41,559 nt of DNA from a virus. Under the pieces are notes generated by a model. That model was given only the letters and a program-made list of their open reading frames with translations. It did not search any database and was not told the DNA's origin. Positions within the stretch are counted from its first letter, which is position 1. Each line of letters begins with the position of its first letter. Position numbers and translations under genes: made by a program. Positions 1 to 6,046 of the stretch are shown here, one piece after another. The stretch is from positions 1 through 41,559 of IMG/VR virus record IMGVR_UViG_3300031766_002389; one strand, 5' to 3'.

Positions 1-558
1 CGGGAACAGGGTGCGCAACAACCTACAAGGAGGATATCGACGGGCAGGAGTACATCGTAGTTTCGGGACATTGTGCAACAGGTGTTTATGTTACGGGAAC
101 AGGGTGCGCTACAACCTACAAGGAGGATATCGACGGGCAGGAATACATCGTAGTTTCGGGGGATTGCACCACCGATGTTTATGTTACGGGGACAGGGTGC
201 TCTACAACCTACAAGGAGGATATCGACGGACAGGAGTACATCGTAGTTTCGGGACATTGTGCAACAGGTGTTTATGTTACGGGAACAGGGTGCGCTACAA
301 CCTACAAGGAGGATATCGGCGGCCAGGAGTACATCGTGGTTTCGGGCGATTGCACCACCGATGTTTATGTTACGGGAACAGGGTGCGCTACAACCTACAA
401 GGAGGATATCGACGGGCAGAAATATATCGTGGTTTCGGGCGATTGCACCACCGATGTTTATGTTACGGGAACAGGGTGCGCTACAACCTACAAGGAGGAT
501 ATCGACGGGCAGGAATATATCGTGGTTTCGGGCGATTGCACCACAGGTAACCTTAGCG
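1..558 (+). repeat. 93-bp tandem repeat, six copies
   Basis: Copies begin at 1, 94, 187, 280, 373 and 466, each starting cgggaacagggtgc (one copy has cggggacaggg). The spacing is exactly 93 bp, so each copy encodes 31 residues and keeps frame. Copies differ at few positions, mainly alternation between a 'cattgtgcaacaggtg' and a 'gattgcaccaccgatg' junction. The array probably continues to the left of the window. Confidence 0.93.
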
Positions 559-2162
559 ATATCCAAAACATCACGGGAACGGGCTGCGTAACTTCCCTTC
601 GTTTAGGAGACACTATCTATTTAAACTCCAGCCACAGTGTTAGCAGCAACGGCAGCAATCTTTTATCAGGGATTGAATCCACTGAATGTGGGAGCAATTT
701 GGTTTTAAAAAGCCTAGAAGGCAAGCCAGGCTCCTGCATTGGCGTTCAAGATGGTCCTGGAAATATCTTGTATTTGACTGGGGGTTGCGGAGGCTCCAGT
801 TCTTATCAGCAAATCACTGGAGAAGCTTGTGTTAGCACCTATGAAGAAGGAGGGGTGCTTTATGTTTCGGGACACTGTTCTACAGGGAACCTTAGCGATG
901 TCGAAAATATCACAGGAACAGGGTGCGCCAGTACCTATAAAATAGGAGATACGCTTTATATCTCGGGACAGTGTTCCACAGGAAACCTTAGTGATGTCCA
1001 AAATATCACAGGAACGGGCTGCGTAACCTCCCTTCGTTTAGGAGACACTATCTACTTAAACTCCAGCCACAGCGTTAGCAGCAACGGCAGCAACCTTTTA
1101 TCAGGGATTGAGTCTACTGAATGCGGGAGCAATTTGGTTTTAAAAACCCTAGAAGGCAAGCCAGGCTCCTGCATTGGCGTTCAAGATGGCCCTGGAAATA
1201 TTTTGTATTTGACTGGGGGTTGCGGAGGCTCCAGTTCTTATCAGCAAATCACTGGAGAAGCTTGTGTTAGCACCTACGAAGAAGGAGGGGTGCTTTATGT
1301 TTCAGGACACTGTTCTACAGGAAACCTTAGCGATGTCGAAAACATTACAGGAACAGGATGTATTAGTACCCACAAGATCGGAGATACGCTTTATGTTTCT
1401 GGAGAGAAGGGCATTACGGGCGCTACGTCTGCAAATTTAGACAATCTTGCAAACGTTTATTCTGGCATTGTATTTGGTGACTGTGGGGACGAATTAGTAT
1501 TTAGGCAATTAAGCGGACTAAATTGTATAAATGTTACTGATTTCGATGACCATATAGAGGTATATGCTGATATTAGCTGGACAGCCAATCACGGCGAGTC
1601 TAATTTATGGATTGGTGAACATGGCATAACAACTCCTGGAGGTGATATCGCACGAACAAATAACCCAGAAAACGCTTGTGATTTTGTTTGGAATCTTAAA
1701 AGCATTACTGGGGTCGGTTGCATATCTTCGTATATAGAGGATAATACAATAGCTATTTCTGGCCAAGATTGTTTTCCTGCAGGAGGTAACTCTTGTGACG
1801 TTTTGGTCGGCCCTTCTGATGACGCTTCATGGAAGAGTGCGGAAGATTTGATTTTAGACTGCATGGGGCTTTCCTGGAAACAAGTGACAATGTGTGAAGA
1901 CGATGGTTCTACTGCTTGTTATGAAATATTAGCCCGTCAAGTTTCATGTACGACAACCAGCACTCCCACAAGCACAACCAGCACTCCCACAAGCACAACA
2001 AGCACTCCTACAAGTACAACAAGCGCCCCTACAAGTACAACAAGCGCCCCCACAAGCACAACAAGCGCCCCTACAAGCACAACAAGCGCTCCCACAAGCA
2101 CAACAAGCGCTCCTACAAGCACAACAAGCGCTCCTACAAGCACAACAACAACGCTTCCATAA
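1..2162 (+). CDS. Large repeat-containing virion-type protein (5' end outside window)
   Basis: The reading frame is open from the left edge (first full codon at base 3), so the N-terminus is missing; the visible part is about 719 residues. Six 31-residue repeats (core TGTGCATTYKEDIDGQ) come first. A 145-residue module containing NLSD, NITGTGC and GDTLY follows, present twice. A unique region of about 170 residues is next, and the protein ends in about nine heptads of the TSTTSAP type, finishing TTTTLP. Regular Cys in TGTGC and SGDC suggest a disulphide-rich or beta-repeat fibre. Such repeats are usual in phage fibres and adhesins, but I recognise no named family. ATG codons near 336 are internal, because the same repeat frame extends upstream of them. 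Fibre or adhesin function is inferred from repeats and neighbours. Confidence 0.8.
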   Translation, partial: GTGCATTYKEDIDGQEYIVVSGHCATGVYVTGTGCATTYKEDIDGQEYIVVSGDCTTDVYVTGTGCSTTYKEDIDGQEYIVVSGHCATGVYVTGTGCATTYKEDIGGQEYIVVSGDCTTDVYVTGTGCATTYKEDIDGQKYIVVSGDCTTDVYVTGTGCATTYKEDIDGQEYIVVSGDCTTGNLSDIQNITGTGCVTSLRLGDTIYLNSSHSVSSNGSNLLSGIESTECGSNLVLKSLEGKPGSCIGVQDGPGNILYLTGGCGGSSSYQQITGEACVSTYEEGGVLYVSGHCSTGNLSDVENITGTGCASTYKIGDTLYISGQCSTGNLSDVQNITGTGCVTSLRLGDTIYLNSSHSVSSNGSNLLSGIESTECGSNLVLKTLEGKPGSCIGVQDGPGNILYLTGGCGGSSSYQQITGEACVSTYEEGGVLYVSGHCSTGNLSDVENITGTGCISTHKIGDTLYVSGEKGITGATSANLDNLANVYSGIVFGDCGDELVFRQLSGLNCINVTDFDDHIEVYADISWTANHGESNLWIGEHGITTPGGDIARTNNPENACDFVWNLKSITGVGCISSYIEDNTIAISGQDCFPAGGNSCDVLVGPSDDASWKSAEDLILDCMGLSWKQVTMCEDDGSTACYEILARQVSCTTTSTPTSTTSTPTSTTSTPTSTTSAPTSTTSAPTSTTSAPTSTTSAPTSTTSAPTSTTSAPTSTTTTLP
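546..1415 (+). repeat. 435-bp tandem duplication inside the repeat protein
   Basis: The segment starting ggtaaccttagcgat at 546 recurs at 981 as ggaaaccttagtgat, a period of 435 bp or 145 codons. The two copies are nearly identical at DNA level, differing mostly at synonymous or scattered single positions, and diverge near 1400. High DNA identity points to recent duplication or ongoing gene conversion. Confidence 0.88.
1955..2155 (+). repeat. 21-bp coding repeats (TSTTSTP / TSTTSAP)
   Basis: About nine copies of a 21-bp unit such as acaagcacaacaagcgctcc form the C-terminal tail of the first protein. Codon-level variation is limited to synonymous third positions and one Thr-to-Ala change shared by the last six copies. 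Confidence 0.88.
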
Positions 2163-2171
2163 TAACAGGCA

Positions 2172-2894
2172 ATGGCTTTTATTCTTCAAATAGTCAATGC
2201 CGATGGAGAGTGTTGTCAGGCTTGCGATGGCCGAGTTAGCCCTTGCGACCCATGCGTTACTACAACTTTCGCTCCAGCAAGCACTACTCCTCAAGGCACT
2301 ACTACTTTTTCCCCAACGAGCACCACCGCTCAAGCAACGAGTACTACCGCTCAAGCAACGAGTACTACCGCTCAAGCAACGAGTACCACCGCTCAAGCAA
2401 CGAGCACCACCGCTCAAGCAACGAGCACCACCGCTCAAGCAACGAGCACTACCGCTCAAGCAACGAGCACTACCTCCACACCAACAACTACCACTCAGCT
2501 TTATCTGTGGCAGGGAGAGTATGAAGCCTGCACGACTACCGCTCAAGCAACGAGTACTACCGCTCAAGCAACGAGTACTACCGCTCAAGCAACGAGCACC
2601 ACCGCTCAAGCAACGAGCACTACTGCCCAAGCAACGAGTACTACCGCCCAAGCAACGAGTACTACCGCCCAAGCAACGAGTACTACCTCGACACCAACAA
2701 CTACCACTCAGCTTTATCTGTGGAAGGGAGAGTATGAAGTTTGCACCACTCCGTCGGCACAGGCATTTATTTCAACAACAACTACTTCATCACCATACCC
2801 CCCACCAGACCCCAGCCTTGGAGGAGATATCGGGGAAGCTGGTAAAGCTCTTGATGACTGGGAATATCCTACCGCCACGACTCCGTCTCCTTAG
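2172..2894 (+). CDS. Thr/Ala/Gln-rich repeat protein with mucin-like heptads
   Basis: This 240-residue protein begins 10 nt after the upstream stop codon. The N-terminal 30 residues hold three CxxC-type pairs (CCQACDG, CDPC). Two blocks of about seven TSTTAQA heptads follow, each ending in a duplicated module containing QLYLW and GEYE followed by Cys; the modules recur 213 bp apart. The tail is Pro/Ser-rich and ends TATTPSP. Thr and Ser exceed half of the repeat blocks, as in mucin-type linkers. It sits with other virion-type genes whose C-termini look alike, so a fibre accessory or O-glycan acceptor role is inferred. Another frame is also open across the repeats, only because the repeat unit lacks stops there. 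Confidence 0.75.
   Translation: MAFILQIVNADGECCQACDGRVSPCDPCVTTTFAPASTTPQGTTTFSPTSTTAQATSTTAQATSTTAQATSTTAQATSTTAQATSTTAQATSTTAQATSTTSTPTTTTQLYLWQGEYEACTTTAQATSTTAQATSTTAQATSTTAQATSTTAQATSTTAQATSTTAQATSTTSTPTTTTQLYLWKGEYEVCTTPSAQAFISTTTTSSPYPPPDPSLGGDIGEAGKALDDWEYPTATTPSP
2325..2690 (+). repeat. 21-bp coding repeats (TSTTAQA), two blocks
   Basis: Two blocks of about seven units like accgctcaagcaacgagtac are separated by the tctgtggcagggagagtatg module, which recurs at the end of the second block, giving a 213-bp higher-order duplication. Confidence 0.88.
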
Positions 2895-2898
2895 TGTA
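2894..2898 (+). promoter_or_regulatory. GTGTA start-proximal motif (candidate late promoter)
   Basis: ttaGTGTA lies 9 nt before the ATG at 2908, overlapping the stop codon of the preceding gene. It is one of at least seven start codons with GTGTA at 8-9 nt spacing in this window (see findings). Confidence 0.5.
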
Positions 2899-2907
2899 CC
2901 CATTTTT

Positions 2908-3405
2908 ATGGGTAATCCTTTTATTTTAAAAAAATTAGCGCACGGCGTATTAAAAAAAAAGCCAAACATCCCAGTTGCAGAACTGAGACAAGGTTTTATA
3001 TCCCCCTTGGTTTTTGGCGAGAAATACCTTATTAAGGCGGATGGCGCTGCAATCATTACGCTAGAAGGAGGAGAAGGAATCCTTTGGTCAAACGGTGTTG
3101 GGAGTAGAGCTATACAAATGCATGATCAAGAATTTATTTTTAGTTTTAAAGTACCGCCTACGGGCATAAAAATATCCTTAAATTCTAATAACCAAGAACT
3201 TCATTCCATCTCCTTAAGAGAGGTTCTTAAAATGCCTGATGAAGAAATCATAGTGCTCGAAGACGAGCTTATAAGAAACCATGATTTTTCATCTTCTTCA
3301 GATGAATACCTTTTTTTTGAAGACAGCGGAATAAAGAAAAATAAAAAAAAGATTAGATGGGTTGAGGGATATAATAACTATATAGTTAGGGAAGCTATAG
3401 AATAA
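2908..3405 (+). CDS. Hypothetical protein, virion-gene neighbourhood
   Basis: This 165-residue protein belongs to no family I recognise. The ATG at 2908 is chosen because it follows the upstream stop and a GTGTA motif by 9 nt; upstream codons in this frame only read through the repeats of the previous gene. The N-terminus is basic (FILKKLAHGVLKKKP). The middle (FGEKYLIKADG, ITLEGGEGILWSNG) looks beta-rich, and the C-terminal third is acidic then strongly basic (KKNKKKIRW). There is no signal peptide or membrane segment. The position suggests a small virion or assembly protein, but this is only contextual. Confidence 0.68.
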   Translation: MGNPFILKKLAHGVLKKKPNIPVAELRQGFISPLVFGEKYLIKADGAAIITLEGGEGILWSNGVGSRAIQMHDQEFIFSFKVPPTGIKISLNSNNQELHSISLREVLKMPDEEIIVLEDELIRNHDFSSSSDEYLFFEDSGIKKNKKKIRWVEGYNNYIVREAIE

Positions 3406-3408
3406 TAA

Positions 3409-3413
3409 GTGTA
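3409..3413 (+). promoter_or_regulatory. GTGTA start-proximal motif (candidate late promoter)
   Basis: aaGTGTA is followed by 9 nt (tttaatata) and then the ATG at 3423. Position and spacing match the copies before 2908, 5760, 8105 and 13120. Confidence 0.5.
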
Positions 3414-3422
3414 TTTAATATA

Positions 3423-3569
3423 ATGCCACTTCCAATAAAAAAAGACTCAGAAGAAAAAGATGTGTTTATGGATAGATGCATTAGCGACAAGGTCATGAAA
3501 AACGAATTTAAAGATATAAAACAGAGAATAGCTGTTTGTTTAACTCAATATAAAAAGAAAGCCAATTAA
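3423..3569 (+). CDS. Short conserved phage protein (RCxxxxxMKxEFxDxKQRxAVC type)
   Basis: A 48-residue protein starting MPLPIKKDSEEKD. The core FMDRCISDKVMKNEFKDIKQ followed by RIAVCLTQ matches a short motif I know from many phage proteins, where it occurs alone or at the end of larger head-region proteins; its function is unknown. Two conserved Cys bracket the motif. The stop codon directly abuts the ATG at 3570, so the two genes are probably co-translated. A GTGTA motif lies 9 nt before the start, supporting this ATG. Confidence 0.72.
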   Translation: MPLPIKKDSEEKDVFMDRCISDKVMKNEFKDIKQRIAVCLTQYKKKAN

Positions 3570-3785
3570 ATGTCTACAATACCTAGTAAAATCAATACCT
3601 CCTCAAGCGTAGTTACCGCAACTTCGGGAAGAAAAATATTCATCACTTCAATATTAAAATCCGCAGCACTTACGATAGACGGAGTAAGCCTCGGGACAGT
3701 CGGGCCGCTAAACTTGTCTTTTCCGATATCTTGCTCTAGTTTTAACCCTGATTCCGCAGGCCAGATAGCTTATTACGAAAACTAA
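3570..3785 (+). CDS. Small hypothetical protein, possible virion component
   Basis: A 71-residue protein with a Ser/Thr-rich N-terminus (SSSVVTATSG) and a short hydrophobic beta-like stretch (ILKSAALTIDGVSLGTVGPL), ending with Tyr-Tyr-Glu-Asn. It has no Cys pair, signal peptide or transmembrane helix strong enough to call. It starts immediately after the stop of the 48-residue gene and precedes a membrane protein by 14 nt, so it is in the same operon. The composition resembles small beta-structured phage virion proteins, but no family is recognised. Confidence 0.6.
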   Translation: MSTIPSKINTSSSVVTATSGRKIFITSILKSAALTIDGVSLGTVGPLNLSFPISCSSFNPDSAGQIAYYEN

Positions 3786-3799
3786 TACCACTAAACTTC

Positions 3800-5005
3800 A
3801 TGTTTTTTTATTTGCTAGTATTAATTTGCGCACTTAGCATTTCTGGCACTGGCGCATACTTCAGCATACTTGGGCTTGCGACTATGTTCCCTGGGGCGGC
3901 CACTTCAGTTGTCGCAATGGGGGTCGTGTTAGAAGTCGGGAAAATTGTAGCAGCAATCTGGCTACATTTAAACTGGAAGGTCGCAAACAAGCTTGTCAAA
4001 TACTACTTAACCGCTGCGGTTATTGTTTTAATGTTTATAACGAGCATGGGTATATTTGGTTTTTTGTCCAAAGCCCATATAGAGCATGATTTTCTTACTA
4101 GCAAAGAGTCGGCTTCTGTATCAATGATTGAAGAAAAAATACTTAGAGAAGAGCAGTTTATTAAGCGCCAAGAAAGTTACATACAAGACGAGGAAAAGCG
4201 CTTAGTTTCGTCCAAAGATATAAACCTAGTAGATATTGAAAGGGAAGAAAAAAGAATTGAACAACTCAATACCCAGCTAAGCAGTAATATAGCGTTTGAG
4301 CAAGAAAGGCTTAACCAATTATCTAATCGCCGAAAAGAGTTGGATGATGCTGTTGCAGCTATAGAGGCTCAATCTGGAGGCCTTTTCTCCGCCAAGAAAG
4401 ACAAGCTTAAAAAGCTACACGAAGTTCAGTTGCCAGAAAGAGAGGGTTTGAACAAAAGCATTACTGATATCGAAGCCCAAATCAAACTTCACCGCCAAAA
4501 ATCTGACGACCAAATTAAAGAATCTCTTACCAAAATTGCGTCCTTTCAACAAAACAGGGGCGATGGTCACGAAGATGCAAAAGATGAAATAGAAAAATAC
4601 AATACTGAAATAAACTCCGCAGTAGAACGTATTAGCTCGTTGGAGGTAGAAAAATTATCTTACGACGAAAAGGTTAGAATGTTAGAGGCGGAAGTTGGCC
4701 CAGTTAAGTACATAGCAAAGCTTTTTGAGGACCTTGGTTCAAGCGCTGTTCCTCTGGATAAGGCCGTAAGAATGGTGATTATTGTTTTAATTTTTGTATT
4801 TGACCCTCTAGCAGTACTCCTTGTTTTAGCTGGAGTTTCTAGCATACATTCGTTATCCAATAAAAAAGAAGTCCTCACCGCCCCCGTTAAATCTACTCCT
4901 GTTGCTGCCGATCAAAAAACAGAGAAAAGACTTAATAATATAGAGAAAAAAATGAAAGCTGTTGCGGCGATGGCAGTCTCTAGACAAGGTAAAAAAAAAA
5001 GTTAA
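3800..5005 (+). CDS. Membrane-anchored coiled-coil protein
   Basis: This 401-residue protein has three hydrophobic segments near the N-terminus (about residues 2-25, 33-57 and 70-91), a long charged coiled coil (about 100-300, rich in Glu, Lys, Gln and Leu), and one more hydrophobic segment (about 322-348, VRMVIIVLIFVFDPLAVLLV). The C-terminal tail is Lys-rich. The layout suggests a host-membrane protein with both anchors in the inner membrane and a long coiled coil between them. Similar coil-plus-TM proteins occur in marine phages without known function. Tape-measure, spanin-like or membrane-remodelling roles are possible; none can be shown from sequence. Confidence 0.72.
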   Translation: MFFYLLVLICALSISGTGAYFSILGLATMFPGAATSVVAMGVVLEVGKIVAAIWLHLNWKVANKLVKYYLTAAVIVLMFITSMGIFGFLSKAHIEHDFLTSKESASVSMIEEKILREEQFIKRQESYIQDEEKRLVSSKDINLVDIEREEKRIEQLNTQLSSNIAFEQERLNQLSNRRKELDDAVAAIEAQSGGLFSAKKDKLKKLHEVQLPEREGLNKSITDIEAQIKLHRQKSDDQIKESLTKIASFQQNRGDGHEDAKDEIEKYNTEINSAVERISSLEVEKLSYDEKVRMLEAEVGPVKYIAKLFEDLGSSAVPLDKAVRMVIIVLIFVFDPLAVLLVLAGVSSIHSLSNKKEVLTAPVKSTPVAADQKTEKRLNNIEKKMKAVAAMAVSRQGKKKS

Positions 5006-5192
5006 ATAATAATATTATAGCTTTTCATTTATCCCGTAAAGCTTTTCTCCTCGCAAAGCAATCTAAAAAACTATCCAATCAAAACAGGCGGATAACAAAT
5101 ATTCTTCGCAGACATGTTAAGAAAAACACAAATACAGGAAGGTCTAATTTTAAGAAAATTGTTTCCAGTATTAAAAATAAAATAGAAAAGTT
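5006..5192. other. AT-rich gap before the tmRNA promoter
   Basis: This 187-nt stretch holds no supported gene. One frame is open (about 60 codons, Lys/Arg-rich) but has no ATG, GTG or TTG start. No strong hairpin terminator for the upstream membrane-protein gene is evident. Confidence 0.5.
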
Positions 5193-5221
5193 TTGACATT
5201 ATCTCGCTGTAGTGATATATA
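5193..5221 (+). promoter_or_regulatory. Sigma70-type promoter for tmRNA
   Basis: TTGACA (5193-5198), a 17-bp spacer, then TATATA (5216-5221). The expected transcription start near 5228 leaves a 13-nt leader before the mature 5' end at 5241, consistent with RNase P trimming. It matches the other TTGACW-17 promoters in this window. Confidence 0.75.
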
Positions 5222-5240
5222 GTATATAGTTATTTGATAT

Positions 5241-5676
5241 GGGGGCGCACTGGATTCGACTGATATTGGATTTTTGCGTCGCAAGCAGGAGTGGGCTGGC
5301 TCCTTAAAAAGCCCAAGGCTTATATAAGTGCCAAATCTAAACTTGTAAATGGTCTGCTTGACCGCTTCAACCCTTCTAAGAGGGTTGCAACCCGTAAGGT
5401 TGTTGCTCGCAAGAGCGTTGCTCGTCAGCTGACTGCCGTAGCATAAGCTACCCCTTGCACCTAGGACGCAGATAATAGAATGCGAGGCCGACATCTGCAA
5501 AAGCAGAAATAGTTTACTTGTACCACAAACTGTAGCTCACTGAGTATTCGGAGACAAATAAATGAAACAAGAAGTTGGATGTTGATATCTAAACTATAAA
5601 AAATATCAACTAAGCTTGTAGAAGCGTAAATTTGAAGATGATCAACACGCGGGTTCGACTCCCGCCGCCTCCACCA
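5241..5676 (+). ncRNA. ssrA: Transfer-messenger RNA (tmRNA) with a 38-codon tag frame
   Basis: The ends form a tRNA-like domain. The 5' GGGGGCG pairs with CGCCTCC before A-CCA, giving a 7-bp acceptor stem with one G-U; CCA is encoded. TGGATTCGAC near the 5' end and the T-arm GGGTTCGACTCCC near the 3' end are tmRNA hallmarks. Pseudoknot PK1 is visible: GGAG 5288-5291 with CTCC 5300-5303, and GGGCT 5293-5297 with AGCCC 5310-5314. The likely resume codon GCC starts at RNA position 90 (5330), the same offset as in E. coli. The frame runs 38 codons (start AKSKLVNG, end RQLTAVA) to TAA at 5444-5446, inside a GTAGC/GCTAC hairpin loop. The 436-nt length is long for a tmRNA because of the tag insert, which itself contains hairpins (AACCCT/AGGGTT, and GCTC-GCAA-GAGC). 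It tags stalled peptides and frees ribosomes. Confidence 0.93.
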
Positions 5677-5678
5677 TT

Positions 5679-5726
5679 AAAAAAAAAAAAAAAAGAAGCC
5701 CGCTATTTATAGTGGACGAGACATAA
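5679..5726 (+). repeat. Intergenic A-tract/AGTGGACGA element, copy 1
   Basis: After the tmRNA a long A-tract runs into gaagcccgctatttatagtggacgagacat. The segment CCGCTAT-TT-ATAGTGG can fold as a hairpin (one G-U). Read on the minus strand it is a hairpin followed by a T-run, like a leftward terminator. It shares A-tract, CC...AGTGGACGA and ACAT with copies at 34226 and 40353. Confidence 0.6.
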
Positions 5727-5746
5727 GGGCAAAATAGTTTTATTTA

Positions 5747-5751
5747 GTGTA
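5747..5751 (+). promoter_or_regulatory. GTGTA start-proximal motif (candidate late promoter)
   Basis: tttaGTGTA followed by 8 nt (aatataac) and the ATG at 5760, the first gene after the tmRNA and the start of the second virion-type gene set. Confidence 0.5.
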
Positions 5752-5759
5752 AATATAAC

Positions 5760-6044
5760 ATGCCTTTAGGAAATTGCGGATGTAAACCGTGCACACAATG
5801 CTCTTGCTCGCCAGGAAGCACTTTAATCTGGGGGGATGGCGTATCTTACGCGGAGGATGATTGTGTATTATCTTCGGACGGCACAAATATATCTACATAT
5901 TATTGTACACAACCCCACACTTCCTCCGTAGGGAACAGTCCACAGTCTGAGGACGCAGTTCTTTATTGGACTCATTGCAGAATATGTGGCCAAAACTGGA
6001 CGTTTCTTTATGACTTAGAAACAAGCACAACCCCTTCGCCTTAA
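5760..6044 (+). CDS. Small Cys-rich protein with carbohydrate-binding-module-like pattern
   Basis: A 94-residue protein. The N-terminus is Cys-dense (CGCKPCTQCSC). The body reads LIWGDGVSYAEDDCV, then YYCTQPHTSS, then YWTHCRICG. The order W..G..Y..dD.V....YyC...H.s......YW..C resembles the short aromatic pattern of chitin-type CBM5/12 modules, which bind polysaccharide through surface Trp and Tyr. The C-terminus is TSTTPSP, like neighbouring proteins. No signal peptide is present, as expected for a virion protein. It is followed 2 nt later by the next gene. Carbohydrate binding is an inference from the aromatic spacing; a plain disulphide-rich virion protein is the alternative. Confidence 0.62.
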   Translation: MPLGNCGCKPCTQCSCSPGSTLIWGDGVSYAEDDCVLSSDGTNISTYYCTQPHTSSVGNSPQSEDAVLYWTHCRICGQNWTFLYDLETSTTPSP

Positions 6045-6046
6045 TT

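Noticed and set aside
1-558. CRISPR array
   Set aside because: Period 93 bp with no unique spacers; the whole unit is coding.
11-591. Long plus-strand ORFs in two other frames across the 93-bp array
   Set aside because: They are open only because the repeat unit lacks stops in those frames; the third frame continues into unique downstream protein and matches the module logic.
1937-2672. Minus-strand repeat ORFs (VVLVGAL and GSTRCLSG types)
   Set aside because: Antisense translations of the 21-bp repeats; no start context and extreme low complexity.
2197-2907. N-terminal half of a 402-codon frame rich in PPLKQR repeats
   Set aside because: A shadow of the Thr-rich repeat gene in frame 2172; only the part from ATG 2908 looks protein-like.
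5008-5197. Basic 60-codon open frame upstream of the tmRNA
   Set aside because: No ATG, GTG or TTG start; would need ATT or ATA.
5331-5348. Alternative tmRNA resume one base later (CCA), giving a five-residue tag
   Set aside because: Stops at TAA after five codons; does not end in the helix-5-like stop hairpin and breaks the position-90 rule.
5171-5500. Minus-strand ORF across the tmRNA
   Set aside because: Covers conserved tmRNA structure; no start context.
5677-5727. Rho-independent terminator for the tmRNA in the plus direction
   Set aside because: The A-tract precedes the hairpin and no T-run follows on the plus strand; it fits only the minus direction.
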